Assembly: GCA_019752115.1 (NCBI GenBank) | Contig: JAIEMN010000018.1 | Location: 124,001 to 188,000 of the forward strand | Direction of reading: 5' to 3' | DNA: 64,000 bases | Source: Gemmatimonadaceae bacterium | GTDB lineage: Bacteria; Gemmatimonadota; Gemmatimonadetes; Gemmatimonadales; Gemmatimonadaceae | Part shown: positions 1 to 11,558 of the stretch, in pieces | Layout: each line of letters begins with the position of its first letter | Position numbering within the stretch: the first letter of the stretch is position 1 | Program-made: the position numbers and the translations under genes | The notes under the pieces: generated by a model | Databases searched by the model: none | What the model saw: only the letters and a program-made list of their open reading frames with translations | Told to the model about the DNA's origin: nothing

Positions 1-1303
1 CGCCTGACGGTGACACGGTGCGGCTGGTGCCCGTGCTACCCGTGCCGCCGCTGCCCCCGTTATTCCGGGTGTAGCCGCCGCCGTTCACGGCTCGACCGGG
101 GACCGCGCCCCCGTAGCTGCCGTTGTTGTCACCGCCACCCGTGGACGGACGGTTCACGATGATGACCGGGCCATTGCCGTAGTAGACCGGGTAGCCATAC
201 CCGTACCCGTAGCCATAGCCGTAGCCGTAACCGTACGGCCACATCCCGTAGGGGTAGCGCGCCCCGAGGCGCGACATCGGCATCGGATAGCCCCACGGGT
301 CGAGCCCGTAGCCGTAGCCCCAGCCCATGCCCCAGGCCCCCATACCGCCATAGCCGTAGCAGAACTCATCCAGTGTGCTGCAGGAGGAGCGCCTCACACT
401 CGGCTCACGCATGGCGGCCGAAATCACCGGCGCATTGGGATCGTTGCTGGCCATCCCCATCGTGGGGCGTGACGGCCCCACCTGGAAGGTGTTCGGATGC
501 GCCATCGCGACCATCAGATCGATGACGCGCGCCGGCATGCCGGCATCGGCCAGCTGCGCCAGCGCCTTGCCATCGAGCTTGAACTGCAGGCCGAGTTCGG
601 CGACATACGCTTCGGCCAGCGCGACCGGCACGGCCTTCGCCACGGCGAGTACCTGGAGCGACGTGACCGTGCCACCGACACCCAGGCGCATCGCCGAGCT
701 CGAGGTGGTCACGCCGGCGAGCGCCGGCAGCTTGGCGCTGGCATCGGGATCGAAGCGCAGACGCGCGACCGTGGTCGCGGCATTATTCGCCACCTGCTGG
801 TGCTGCAGCTGCATCCATTCGCCGGTCGGCGAGATGGACATGAGGCCCGTCTCGACGCGCTTGATGCCGCGCGCGCAGGTCAGATCGGCACGCAGCACGA
901 CGCGGGTGTCGTTGGCGATGAACTCGGCCGTCTCGGTGCCCTTGCAGTCATCGATCTCGCGCGCCGACGTGGTGCCGGGCATGGGGATCGGTACGCGGGA
1001 GACCAGCGAATCCTTGCGGTAGAGCTGCACATCGACGCTACCCGGGACCCGCACGGACGGGACCACGCAGGCGCGCGTCGGACGCTGGTCCGGGGACGCC
1101 TCGGCGGGACCGCCCGTCTGCGGCGGGGTCTGCTCGCCACCAACCGTGGCCCAGCAACCCATCCACGGCTGAAAGCGCGGATCGACCGCCGCGCCCTGCG
1201 CGTAGCCGACTCGCGCAGCCGCCGCGAGGCCGAGCGTGATCAGCGCGGTTCGCATCACGAAGCGCATGTTGCCCTCTGCCGACTTGGGGTGGAATTGCAT
1301 CAT
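1..1303 (-). CDS. Secreted protein with Gly/Tyr-rich tail (3' end outside window)
   Basis: An open frame runs from ATG at 1303 to the window edge without a stop, about 434 codons. Two in-frame starts are plausible: 1303, with GAGG eight bases upstream, and 1267, with AGAGGG close upstream. The 1267 start gives a compact signal peptide ending in GYAQ, so the protein is probably exported. The middle, from about residue 40 to 310, is of normal composition with several Cys and ends in a stretch recalling a short alpha-helical repeat. From about residue 335 it becomes extremely rich in Gly and Tyr (alternating YG), then Gly/Asn/Ser. I do not recognise the family. The gene lies 23 bases downstream of an outer-membrane barrel gene, so the two are probably cotranscribed and act at the envelope. 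The true C-terminus is not visible. Confidence 0.8.
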   Translation of the reverse strand, partial: MMQFHPKSAEGNMRFVMRTALITLGLAAAARVGYAQGAAVDPRFQPWMGCWATVGGEQTPPQTGGPAEASPDQRPTRACVVPSVRVPGSVDVQLYRKDSLVSRVPIPMPGTTSAREIDDCKGTETAEFIANDTRVVLRADLTCARGIKRVETGLMSISPTGEWMQLQHQQVANNAATTVARLRFDPDASAKLPALAGVTTSSSAMRLGVGGTVTSLQVLAVAKAVPVALAEAYVAELGLQFKLDGKALAQLADAGMPARVIDLMVAMAHPNTFQVGPSRPTMGMASNDPNAPVISAAMREPSVRRSSCSTLDEFCYGYGGMGAWGMGWGYGYGLDPWGYPMPMSRLGARYPYGMWPYGYGYGYGYGYGYGYPVYYGNGPVIIVNRPSTGGGDNNGSYGGAVPGRAVNGGGYTRNNGGSGGTGSTGTSRTVSPSG

Positions 1304-1326
1304 GGGAGATTCCTCAGTGCGCCGGT

Positions 1327-2109
1327 TCAGTAGCGAACCTGAAAGCCAGCCGTCAGTCCAACACCGGACAAGCCGATCGAATTGAAGCCCGAGAAGCTGC
1401 CGCGCAGCGGGGCGCTGGCCATATCGTAGCGCGCCTCCCCGGTCACCGCGACGGAGGGGTTGAGATTCCAGGACACGCCGGTCGCCGCGTACGCCATCGG
1501 CGCCCAGCCCTTGTCCTGCAGCGTGGACTTGAACACGTCGAGCGTGCTTGACTGGAAGTCCACGAAATCCCCTTCCTGCTGAAAGCGCCACTGCATCACG
1601 CCGCCGCCGGCCGCGACGTAGGGCACGAAACGATTGGGGACCCATACCAGACGACTGATCGAACGACCGGCCGGCGTAAGGTTCCACTTGAGCCCGAGCG
1701 AGATGGGCGTGCGCGAGAAGCGCGTCATCTGCTCAATGGGCTTGTCGTTGTTGTCGACCCACTTGCGGTACTCCGAGTCGACGCGCCGACGGCTGGTGGC
1801 GGCGCCCAGCACCAGCTCCGCCCGTGGCGTGAGATTGACCGATGCCTCGAGGGCACCCGAGAAACTCGAGTAGTCGGCCGGGCCAAGCCCGGCGTTGGTG
1901 TTGCTCGACCCGCGCGGCATGAGCAGACCGGACACGAAGTCGAAGACGCTCCCGCTGGCATTGGGGCGCGCGGCGCCGGCCCGGATAGAGAGCGAGCCCA
2001 TCGGGCGTCGGAACAGATAGCCGTCGCCGCCGCGCGCCTGCGCGGGCAGCGAAACCGGCAGCGTAGCGGGCAGCACAACCAGCAGCGCGAACGACAGTCG
2101 CTTCAGCAT
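1327..2109 (-). CDS. Outer-membrane beta-barrel protein
   Basis: The 260-residue product begins with a clear signal peptide (MLKRLSFALLVVLPATLPVS, then AQA) and continues as alternating polar and hydrophobic strands. Repeated segments of the type LSIRAGAARP, GALEASVNL, YVAAGGG and AVTGEARYD look like barrel strands. It ends in an aromatic residue (FQVRY), as expected of a beta-signal recognised by the BAM complex. The start has GGAG six bases upstream. It resembles the generic porin-family or OmpW/OmpA-like small barrels. The ligand or role cannot be told from sequence. It lies downstream of secA after a hairpin-rich spacer and upstream of the secreted Gly/Tyr-rich gene. Confidence 0.8.
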   Translation of the reverse strand: MLKRLSFALLVVLPATLPVSLPAQARGGDGYLFRRPMGSLSIRAGAARPNASGSVFDFVSGLLMPRGSSNTNAGLGPADYSSFSGALEASVNLTPRAELVLGAATSRRRVDSEYRKWVDNNDKPIEQMTRFSRTPISLGLKWNLTPAGRSISRLVWVPNRFVPYVAAGGGVMQWRFQQEGDFVDFQSSTLDVFKSTLQDKGWAPMAYAATGVSWNLNPSVAVTGEARYDMASAPLRGSFSGFNSIGLSGVGLTAGFQVRY

Positions 2110-2300
2110 GGGGGCTCCAGAAGGTCCACGGGCAATATACCCGACCGGCGGCCAGATCGTTCACTGGCGAGGGAGCCGGTCGGTGCCATCAGCTGAAGTG
2201 ACAGGGGAAGCGGACGGACCGTTGCCGCCGCGATCCCCCACCGACCCGCGCGGGCCCTGCCCCCCGGACGGGCGCTGACCTACTCCGCTCCGCTCCGCCA

Positions 2301-2360
2301 CGCCGGGGGGCCATTCTGGCCCATGCCGGCGTCACGGTACGCGGCGCTGTCAGCGCGCCG
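2301..2360 (-). terminator. Two GC-rich hairpins after secA
   Basis: Downstream of the secA stop on the minus strand there are two inverted repeats. The first pairs CGGCGC (2342-2347) with GCGCCG (2355-2360) around a 7-base loop. The second is nested: CGCCGG (2301-2306) pairs with CCGGCG (2326-2331), and inside it GGGCC pairs with GGCCC around ATTCT. No T-tract follows, so factor-independent termination is uncertain. The rest of the secA-barrel spacer (2110-2375) shows nothing else I can name. Confidence 0.4.
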
Positions 2361-2375
2361 TCATCTCGCCACGGC

Positions 2376-5702
<3,327 letters not shown>

Positions 5703-5771
5703 AGAAACCTCTACGACCTCATGAGAGGGCCCGGCCGTCGCGGCCCATCGCCCTGAGGCGCTGCGTGCCGC

Positions 5772-6371
5772 TTACTCCGTGGCCCGGGAATGCTCGCGAT
5801 ACAACCCGGTGGATGCGATGTACGTCGCCACTGCCTCGGGGACGAACCCGCGCAGGGATTTCCCTTCGCGGACGCGCGCCCGGACTTCGGTTGACGACAC
5901 GTCCACCCGACGGGTGGCCAAACGGATCGCGTTGGCGATCCGCTCTTCTGGTGCCTCGCTCGCCGCCGCGCCGGGATCCCGGGTCAGAATGACGAGCTGG
6001 ACCATGGCGAGCAGCCGCTCCGGCTCACGCCAGCGCGGCAAGGTAGGAACCACGTCCTCGCCGACCAGAAGATGGAGTTGGGCGTCCGGCCAACGCCGGT
6101 GCACCGCCTCCACGGTGTCAACCATGAAAGATAACCCACCCCGGTCGATTTCGATGGCATCGACCTCGAGCCCGTCGATCCCCTGGAATGCCGCACGGGC
6201 CATGGCCAGTCGGTGCACTGCCGGGGTCTGCTGATCGCCCTTGAGCGGCTGCTGCGCCGCCGGGATGACCAGCACCTGATCGAGGCGCAACGCCTCGCGG
6301 GCGTCCTGCGCGACGAGTACGTGCCCAACGTGCGGCGGATCGAAGCTGCCGCCGAAGAGCCCGAGTCGCAC
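5772..6371 (-). CDS. nadD: Nicotinate-nucleotide adenylyltransferase NadD
   Basis: The enzyme adenylates nicotinate mononucleotide with ATP to give deamido-NAD, the penultimate step of NAD synthesis. The nucleotidyltransferase signature GGSFDPPHVGH lies at residues 6-16, and the C-terminal SSTEVRARVREG matches the ISSTxIR motif. At 199 residues the length is normal. The start is a GTG at 6371, eleven bases after the bamD stop. The open frame continues further upstream, but only as antisense-like sequence inside bamD. No Shine-Dalgarno is visible, so translation is probably coupled to bamD. Confidence 0.93.
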   Translation of the reverse strand: MRLGLFGGSFDPPHVGHVLVAQDAREALRLDQVLVIPAAQQPLKGDQQTPAVHRLAMARAAFQGIDGLEVDAIEIDRGGLSFMVDTVEAVHRRWPDAQLHLLVGEDVVPTLPRWREPERLLAMVQLVILTRDPGAAASEAPEERIANAIRLATRRVDVSSTEVRARVREGKSLRGFVPEAVATYIASTGLYREHSRATE

Positions 6372-6382
6372 GGGAGGGTGGG

Positions 6383-7246
6383 TCAGCGGCTGCCGGGGCC
6401 GGGGCGCGCGAAGAGCGCGGGGGTCCGGGCGGTGATGGCGGCCGGCCCGGACGCGTCGCCGACCTTCTTGGCGCCGCTCGAATCCTTCGGGGCCGCGCCA
6501 CAGGCCAGCGTGACGTCGGGATCGCCGGGATACGCCTTCCACATGGCGGTACACGTTTCCGCGGCATCCTCCTTCCAGCGGATCTTCGTGTACAGCTCGT
6601 GCAGGCGGAGCCACGACAGGCGCGCGGCCTTCGTGGACGGGTACGTCTGCACCACGTCCTTGAAGTAGATGATCGCCGGATCGACGGCCTTGCGCACCTT
6701 GATGTAGTGGACGCCCGTCAGGTAGTCCTTCTGGGCGAACCACTCTTCCAGCTGCGCGATCCGCTGCTTGGCTTCATCGACCTGCTTGGCATCGGGGTAC
6801 GACGACAGCAACGCCCGCAGGACGGAGGCGGCCTTCTGCCCGTACTCCGGATCGAGGGCCGGCCGTCGCCAGATGAGCTGATACGATCGCCCACTCCCGA
6901 GCATGGCCACTGGGGCCAGTGTGTCATCGGGGAAGCCGTCGGTGATGCGCTCGTAGGCCTGCGCGGCCAGCAGGAACTCCTTCTTCCGCTCGTGCGTGAG
7001 CGCGAGGTAGTAGTACGCCGGCGCCAGCAGCGGATCGCGCGACGACAGGTCCGTCGTGAGCTTTTCGAAGCCCGCCTGCGCGTTGTCCCACGCCTTGCGC
7101 TCGAACTCGAGCAGCGAGGCGCGGAAGAGCGCTTCCGGCGTGGCAAAGTCGCGAGGCTGGAAGCCACGGCCACACCCGGCCAGGGCAGCTGCCAGGCCGA
7201 GGAGCATCAGGAGGCGCCAGTCGACGCGATAGGAACGGGAACTCAT
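6383..7246 (-). CDS. bamD: Outer-membrane assembly lipoprotein BamD
   Basis: This 287-residue protein has a lipoprotein signal with lipobox LAGC (Cys25), followed by tetratricopeptide-like helices (FERKAWDNAQAGFEKL, AYYYLALTHERKKEFLLAAQAYERI). That matches the BamD/YfiO/ComL family, a component of the machine that inserts beta-barrels in the outer membrane. The C-terminus is a low-complexity Pro/Ala/Arg tail. No clear ribosome-binding site precedes the ATG at 7246. It sits between the sugar-nucleotide genes and nadD-secA in the same direction, so this is an envelope-biogenesis block. A generic TPR lipoprotein is the alternative. Confidence 0.85.
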   Translation of the reverse strand: MSSRSYRVDWRLLMLLGLAAALAGCGRGFQPRDFATPEALFRASLLEFERKAWDNAQAGFEKLTTDLSSRDPLLAPAYYYLALTHERKKEFLLAAQAYERITDGFPDDTLAPVAMLGSGRSYQLIWRRPALDPEYGQKAASVLRALLSSYPDAKQVDEAKQRIAQLEEWFAQKDYLTGVHYIKVRKAVDPAIIYFKDVVQTYPSTKAARLSWLRLHELYTKIRWKEDAAETCTAMWKAYPGDPDVTLACGAAPKDSSGAKKVGDASGPAAITARTPALFARPGPGSR

Positions 7247-7266
7247 GCGGAGGTCTGGTACCCGGG

Positions 7267-8610
7267 TCAGGCGGAGCGGGTCCGGTTCGCCAGCCCAACG
7301 AGGCGCGCGCGACCGGGGGTAAGTCCTGCAGTGACATTGCGGGTATCGACCACAACCGCCGCCTGATCCACGACGCGCTGGTAATCCACCGCCTTATGGT
7401 CGGTCACGATCACCACCGCGTCTGCCCAGCGCAACATCTCGTCGCTGAGCTCCACGCCGGTCCGGCTGTGCCCCTCTTCGCGGAACTCCTTCACGAACGG
7501 GTCGTGGAACTCGACATGCGCCCCGCGCTCCTCGAGCAAGCGGATCACGTCGAGCGCCGGGCTCTCGCGAACGTCATCGATGTCGCGCTTGTAGGCCACG
7601 CCGAGCACGAGCAGGCGCGAGCCGCGGACGGCCTTCCGCCCATCGTTCAGGGCGTCGGCGACCTTCTGCACCACCCATTCGGGCATGTGCGAGTTGATCT
7701 CGCTCGCCAGGTCGATGAAGCGCGTCTTGTAGTTGAGCGTGCGCATCTTCCAGGCGAGGTAGTGCGGGTCGAGCGGAATGCAGTGCCCGCCAATGCCGGG
7801 GCCCGGCGTGAACTTCATGAAGCCGAACGGCTTCGTGGCCGCGGCGTTGATGACTTCCCAGACATCCACGCCGAGTTTGTCACACATGATCGCGATTTCG
7901 TTCACCAGGCCGATGTTCACGGCGCGGAACGTATTCTCGAGCAGCTTGACCAACTCGGCCGCTTCCGGTGAGCTCACCGGCACCACGGTGTCGATGCAGC
8001 TGGCGTAGAGGGCCGTGGCCACTTCCACGCAGGCCGGTGTCAGGCCGCCGACGACCTTGGGGGTGTTCTTGGTGTGATAGACCGGATTGCCCGGATCGAC
8101 GCGTTCGGGGCTGAAGGCCACGAAGATGTCGGTCCCCACGGTCAATCCCATCGCCTCGAGGCGGGGCTGCAGGAGCTCGCGCGTGGTCCCGGGATAGGTC
8201 GTGCTCTCGAGCACGACGCAGAGCCCGGGATGCGCCTGCCGCGCAATGGCATCCGCCGCGCTCAGGACGTACGCCATGTCCGGATCGCGCGTCTTGGAGA
8301 GCGGCGTCGGCACGGCGATGGAGATCGCGTCGCACTCCTTGAGGCGCGCTTCGACGGCCGTGGCCACGAAACTGCCGCTCGCCACCGCCGCCTGCACTTG
8401 CGCGGCCGGGATGTCCTGGATGTGCGACTCGCCGGCCATCAGGAGATCGACCACCCGTTGGCTCACGTCGTACCCGATGACGCGGAAGCCCGCGTGCACG
8501 AACTCCATGGCCAGCGGGAGGCCCACATAGCCGAGACCGATGACGCCGATGACGGCCGTACGGTCCTGGATGCGATTGAGCAGTTGGGTCTTCATCGCCT
8601 CATTGGTCAT
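7267..8610 (-). CDS. wbpA: UDP-N-acetylglucosamine 6-dehydrogenase (WbpA type)
   Basis: This 447-residue protein belongs to the UDP-sugar 6-dehydrogenase family, which performs two successive NAD-dependent oxidations of C6. The N-terminal Rossmann motif GLGYVG is at residues 25-30, VAFSPERVDPG near 164-174, and the catalytic Cys277 lies in GIGGHCIPLDPHYL. WbpA (UDP-GlcNAc) and WbpO/WecC (GalNAc or ManNAc) enzymes look alike. The neighbouring aminotransferase, Gfo/Idh oxidoreductase and acetyltransferase make the WbpA assignment much more likely. ATG 8610 begins eight bases after the aminotransferase stop, and ATG 8595, preceded by GAGG, is an alternative start. Confidence 0.88.
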   Translation of the reverse strand: MTNEAMKTQLLNRIQDRTAVIGVIGLGYVGLPLAMEFVHAGFRVIGYDVSQRVVDLLMAGESHIQDIPAAQVQAAVASGSFVATAVEARLKECDAISIAVPTPLSKTRDPDMAYVLSAADAIARQAHPGLCVVLESTTYPGTTRELLQPRLEAMGLTVGTDIFVAFSPERVDPGNPVYHTKNTPKVVGGLTPACVEVATALYASCIDTVVPVSSPEAAELVKLLENTFRAVNIGLVNEIAIMCDKLGVDVWEVINAAATKPFGFMKFTPGPGIGGHCIPLDPHYLAWKMRTLNYKTRFIDLASEINSHMPEWVVQKVADALNDGRKAVRGSRLLVLGVAYKRDIDDVRESPALDVIRLLEERGAHVEFHDPFVKEFREEGHSRTGVELSDEMLRWADAVVIVTDHKAVDYQRVVDQAAVVVDTRNVTAGLTPGRARLVGLANRTRSA

Positions 8611-8618
8611 GACTGGTC

Positions 8619-9731
8619 TCAGCGTCCGAAGAACTGGCGTACGGCCGCGATGACTTCATCGCGCTGCGCGTCGGTGAGCTCCGGATAGACGGGCAGCGAC
8701 AACACTTCCTTGGCCGCCTTCTCGGACTCGGGGCACTGCCCCTCCTGATAGCCGAGGTAGGCGAAGCATGGCTGCAGGTGCAGCGGCAACGGATAGTACA
8801 CCGCCGAGCCGATCCCCTGCGCCTTGAGGTGCGCCTGTAGCGCGTCGCGCGGCGACACCCGAATCGTGTACTGGTTGTAGATCGAGGTGTTCGCCGGATC
8901 GATGTACGGGGTGCCGATCTCCGGCACATCGGCGAAGGCCGCGTCGTACTTGGCCGCATTGGCACGACGCGCGGCACTCCACCCCTCGAGGTGCGGCAGC
9001 TTGGCCTTGAGCACGGCCGCCTGCAGCGCATCGAGCCGGCTGTTGTAGCCGACGACCTCGTGGAAATAGGTCTTGCGACCGCCATGGACACGCAGCTTCA
9101 TGAGCGTCTCGAAGAGCGCCTCATCCTGCGTGACCATCATGCCGCCGTCGCCATAGCCGCCCAGATTCTTCGACGGGAAGAAGCTGTACGTCCCGATGGC
9201 GGCGGCTTCGCCGGCCATGACCTTCCTGCCGTTGATCACGCGACTCGCGCCAATGGACTGTGCGGCGTCCTCGATGACCGGCACGGCGCCGGCCGCGGCG
9301 ACGACCTGCTCGATCGCGGCCATCTGCCCGAAGAGATCCACCGCAATCACCGCCTTGGTGCGGCCGGTGATCGCCGGCGCCACCAGCGCCGGATTGATGT
9401 TGTACGTCTTGGGATCGATGTCGACGAAGACCGGGCGCGCGCCCTGATTGTGCACGGCGCCGGCGGTGGCGAAAAACGTGAACGGCGTCGTCACCACCTC
9501 GTCGCCATGGCTCACGCCGAGTGCGCGCAGCGCCAGCAGGAGGGCATCCGTGCCGTTAGCGCAGCCCACGGCGTACTTCACCTGGGAGAGCCCAGCGACG
9601 CTGCACTCGAGCTGCGCCACCGGATCGCCCAGAATGAACGCCTGCTGGTCCACGACATCCATGAGCGCCGCCACCACCTCGTCGCGGATGGTAGCGTGCT
9701 GCGCCTTCAGATCGAGAAGCGGTACGGCCAT
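8619..9731 (-). CDS. wbpE: DegT/DnrJ/EryC1 sugar-nucleotide aminotransferase (WbpE type)
   Basis: This is a pyridoxal-phosphate aminotransferase of 370 residues. The N-terminal LLDLKAQ, the IEDAAQSIGA phosphate-binding region near 153-162 and the Schiff-base lysine K188 in FFPSKNLGG are typical of the DegT family. In the WbpA-B-E-D pathway this enzyme transaminates the 3-keto group of UDP-2-acetamido-2-deoxy-3-keto-glucuronate to the 3-amino sugar. The gene is followed at eight bases by wbpA. A 77-base spacer separates it from wbpB upstream. Substrate assignment rests on gene context. Confidence 0.88.
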   Translation of the reverse strand: MAVPLLDLKAQHATIRDEVVAALMDVVDQQAFILGDPVAQLECSVAGLSQVKYAVGCANGTDALLLALRALGVSHGDEVVTTPFTFFATAGAVHNQGARPVFVDIDPKTYNINPALVAPAITGRTKAVIAVDLFGQMAAIEQVVAAAGAVPVIEDAAQSIGASRVINGRKVMAGEAAAIGTYSFFPSKNLGGYGDGGMMVTQDEALFETLMKLRVHGGRKTYFHEVVGYNSRLDALQAAVLKAKLPHLEGWSAARRANAAKYDAAFADVPEIGTPYIDPANTSIYNQYTIRVSPRDALQAHLKAQGIGSAVYYPLPLHLQPCFAYLGYQEGQCPESEKAAKEVLSLPVYPELTDAQRDEVIAAVRQFFGR

Positions 9732-9808
9732 ATGGTCAACGCCCCGGGGCGTGAGTCAGAAATGCGAAGCCTGCAAGGAACACCAGTCGTCCAAGCCCTA
9801 CCCGAACA

Positions 9809-10870
9809 CTAGATATTGACGCGCAGGGGCAGCGGAACGTCGCGCCCCGTCTTGGCCGATTCGTAGATCCCGAGGATGAGCTCCAGGGACTTCCGACCCG
9901 CCCGCCCGTCGGTATCGGGGCGCGCCTGGCCCCGAAGGACCGGGACCACATTCCGATAGTAACCCTCGTGCCCGAACCCGTACACGCTGGTCGGGTTCGT
10001 GTTCGACTGCTCGACCAGTTTGTCGTCGTCATCGTAGTCGGCAAACTGCCACGTCTCGACCCGATTGACGGCCGTCCCGCCGATCTTGACCGTCCCCTTC
10101 TCCCCCAGGATCGTGATCGATCCTTCGAGGTTCTTGGGATAGGTCAGCATGGTGACCTCGATCGTGCCGATGGCGCCGGAGCGGAACTTGAGCACCGCCA
10201 CCCCGCTGTCCTCGGCCTCGATCCGCCGAGCCAGCGTGGCCGTCTTGGCCACCACACTCTCCACCGGCCCCACGAGCCACTGGATGAGATCGACATAGTG
10301 CGAGGCCTGATTCATGAACGCCCCGCCGTCGAACTCCCAGGTGCCCCGCCACGGCGCCTGATCGTAGTACTCCTGCGGGCGCGTCCAGCGCACCGTGCAG
10401 TTCGCCATGTAGATGCGACCGAACCGCCCCCGGTCGATCGCCCGCTTGAGCAGGACGATGGGCGGATTGAGGCGGTTCTGCTTGACCACGAACAGGTGCA
10501 CATGGTGGTCGTCGCAGGCCTGCACGAGCGCATCCGCGGCGGCGAGCGAGATCGCCATGGGCTTCTCGCTGATCACGTGCCGGCCGGACTTGGCCGCGAG
10601 GATACCGTGCTGCGGGTGCAGCCCGCTGGGCGTCGCCACCACGATGGCGTCGCTCGGCACGTCCGCGAGCATCTGCTCGTAGCTCGTGAACCAAGGCACC
10701 CCCTGCTCGTCGCCGGCGGCACGCGCGCGCTCCTCCACGCTGTCGCACACCGCAACGAGCTGGAGGTCGGGGACCTTGGCAATCGCATCGAAGTGATTGC
10801 GGCTGATGCGCCCGCAGCCCACCAGGGCGAGGCGGATCCGCTGTCCGTCGGGAATGATTCGTTCGCTCAC
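9809..10870 (-). CDS. wbpB: Gfo/Idh/MocA oxidoreductase (WbpB type)
   Basis: This NAD-dependent oxidoreductase has the Rossmann motif LALVGCGRISRNH near residues 14-26 and the family EKP motif (ISEKPM, 100-105). The dimerisation half contains HYVDLIQWL. The expected role is oxidation of C3 of UDP-GlcNAc-uronate, made by WbpA, to the 3-keto intermediate used by WbpE. The start is taken as GTG 10870, which begins seven bases after the acetyltransferase stop. The open frame continues upstream to 10975 only as basic, low-quality sequence inside wbpD. That gives 353 residues, slightly longer than characterised WbpB. Confidence 0.87.
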   Translation of the reverse strand: MSERIIPDGQRIRLALVGCGRISRNHFDAIAKVPDLQLVAVCDSVEERARAAGDEQGVPWFTSYEQMLADVPSDAIVVATPSGLHPQHGILAAKSGRHVISEKPMAISLAAADALVQACDDHHVHLFVVKQNRLNPPIVLLKRAIDRGRFGRIYMANCTVRWTRPQEYYDQAPWRGTWEFDGGAFMNQASHYVDLIQWLVGPVESVVAKTATLARRIEAEDSGVAVLKFRSGAIGTIEVTMLTYPKNLEGSITILGEKGTVKIGGTAVNRVETWQFADYDDDDKLVEQSNTNPTSVYGFGHEGYYRNVVPVLRGQARPDTDGRAGRKSLELILGIYESAKTGRDVPLPLRVNI

Positions 10871-10877
10871 TGGATGC

Positions 10878-11558
10878 TCACCCGTTCGCGGTCGGCGTGA
10901 CGACGTCGCCGCGACGCGCATAGAGTTGACCCGTTGCCGGGCAGCGCAGCACTTCCACCGCCGGGTCCTGCGCATCGGGGCCGACCACCTCGAGGCGCTC
11001 CCCGTGTTCCGACATCCACCCGATCCGCTTCGCCGGCACGCCCGCCATCAGCGCATAGTCGGGGACGTCGCGATTGACGACCGCGCCGGCCCCGATGAAC
11101 GCGTAGCGCCCCACGGTCGCGCCGCAGACGATGGTGGCGTTCGCGCCAATGCTCGCCCCGCGCTTGACCAGCGTGCGGCGATACTCATTCTTGCGCGAGA
11201 CGGCACTGCGCGGATTGTAGACGTTCGTGAACACCATGGACGGACCGCAGAAGACGTCATCTTCGAGCTCGACGCCCTCATACACCGACACGTTGTTCTG
11301 GATCTTCACGTTGTCGCCGATGATGACGCCCGGCATCACGACCACATTCTGCCCCAGCGAGCAGCGCGCGCCGATGCTGGCGCGCGGATTGATGTGGCAG
11401 AAGTGCCAGATGCGCGTGGCGGCCCCGATCACCGCGCCGTCATCGACATAGGCCGACTCGTGCACGAGCGCGCCGTCGGCGAGCTGTGCGCCGGCGGCGA
11501 CGCGCCCCTCACCGGCGCGAGCGATCATCCCCGGAATGGGGCTCACCGACTGGCTCAC
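10878..11558 (-). CDS. wbpD: Left-handed beta-helix N-acetyltransferase (WbpD type)
   Basis: The protein is built of hexapeptide repeats ([50 protein letters not shown]), the LbH acyltransferase fold. The motif RIWHF followed by NV..YNPRS is typical of WbpD/WlbB, which acetylate the 3-amino group of UDP-2-acetamido-3-amino-glucuronate. I place the start at GTG 11558, which overlaps the carB stop as GTGA. GTG 11582 and ATG 11522, nearer the repeat domain, are also possible. About 30 residues after the repeats form a non-helix tail of unknown role. Confidence 0.85.
   Translation of the reverse strand: MSQSVSPIPGMIARAGEGRVAAGAQLADGALVHESAYVDDGAVIGAATRIWHFCHINPRASIGARCSLGQNVVVMPGVIIGDNVKIQNNVSVYEGVELEDDVFCGPSMVFTNVYNPRSAVSRKNEYRRTLVKRGASIGANATIVCGATVGRYAFIGAGAVVNRDVPDYALMAGVPAKRIGWMSEHGERLEVVGPDAQDPAVEVLRCPATGQLYARRGDVVTPTANG

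Noticed and set aside
154-369. Short Ala/Thr/Arg frame at the left edge
   Set aside because: It is an alternative frame of the Gly/Tyr-rich tail of the partial secreted protein, whose frame is open to the edge.
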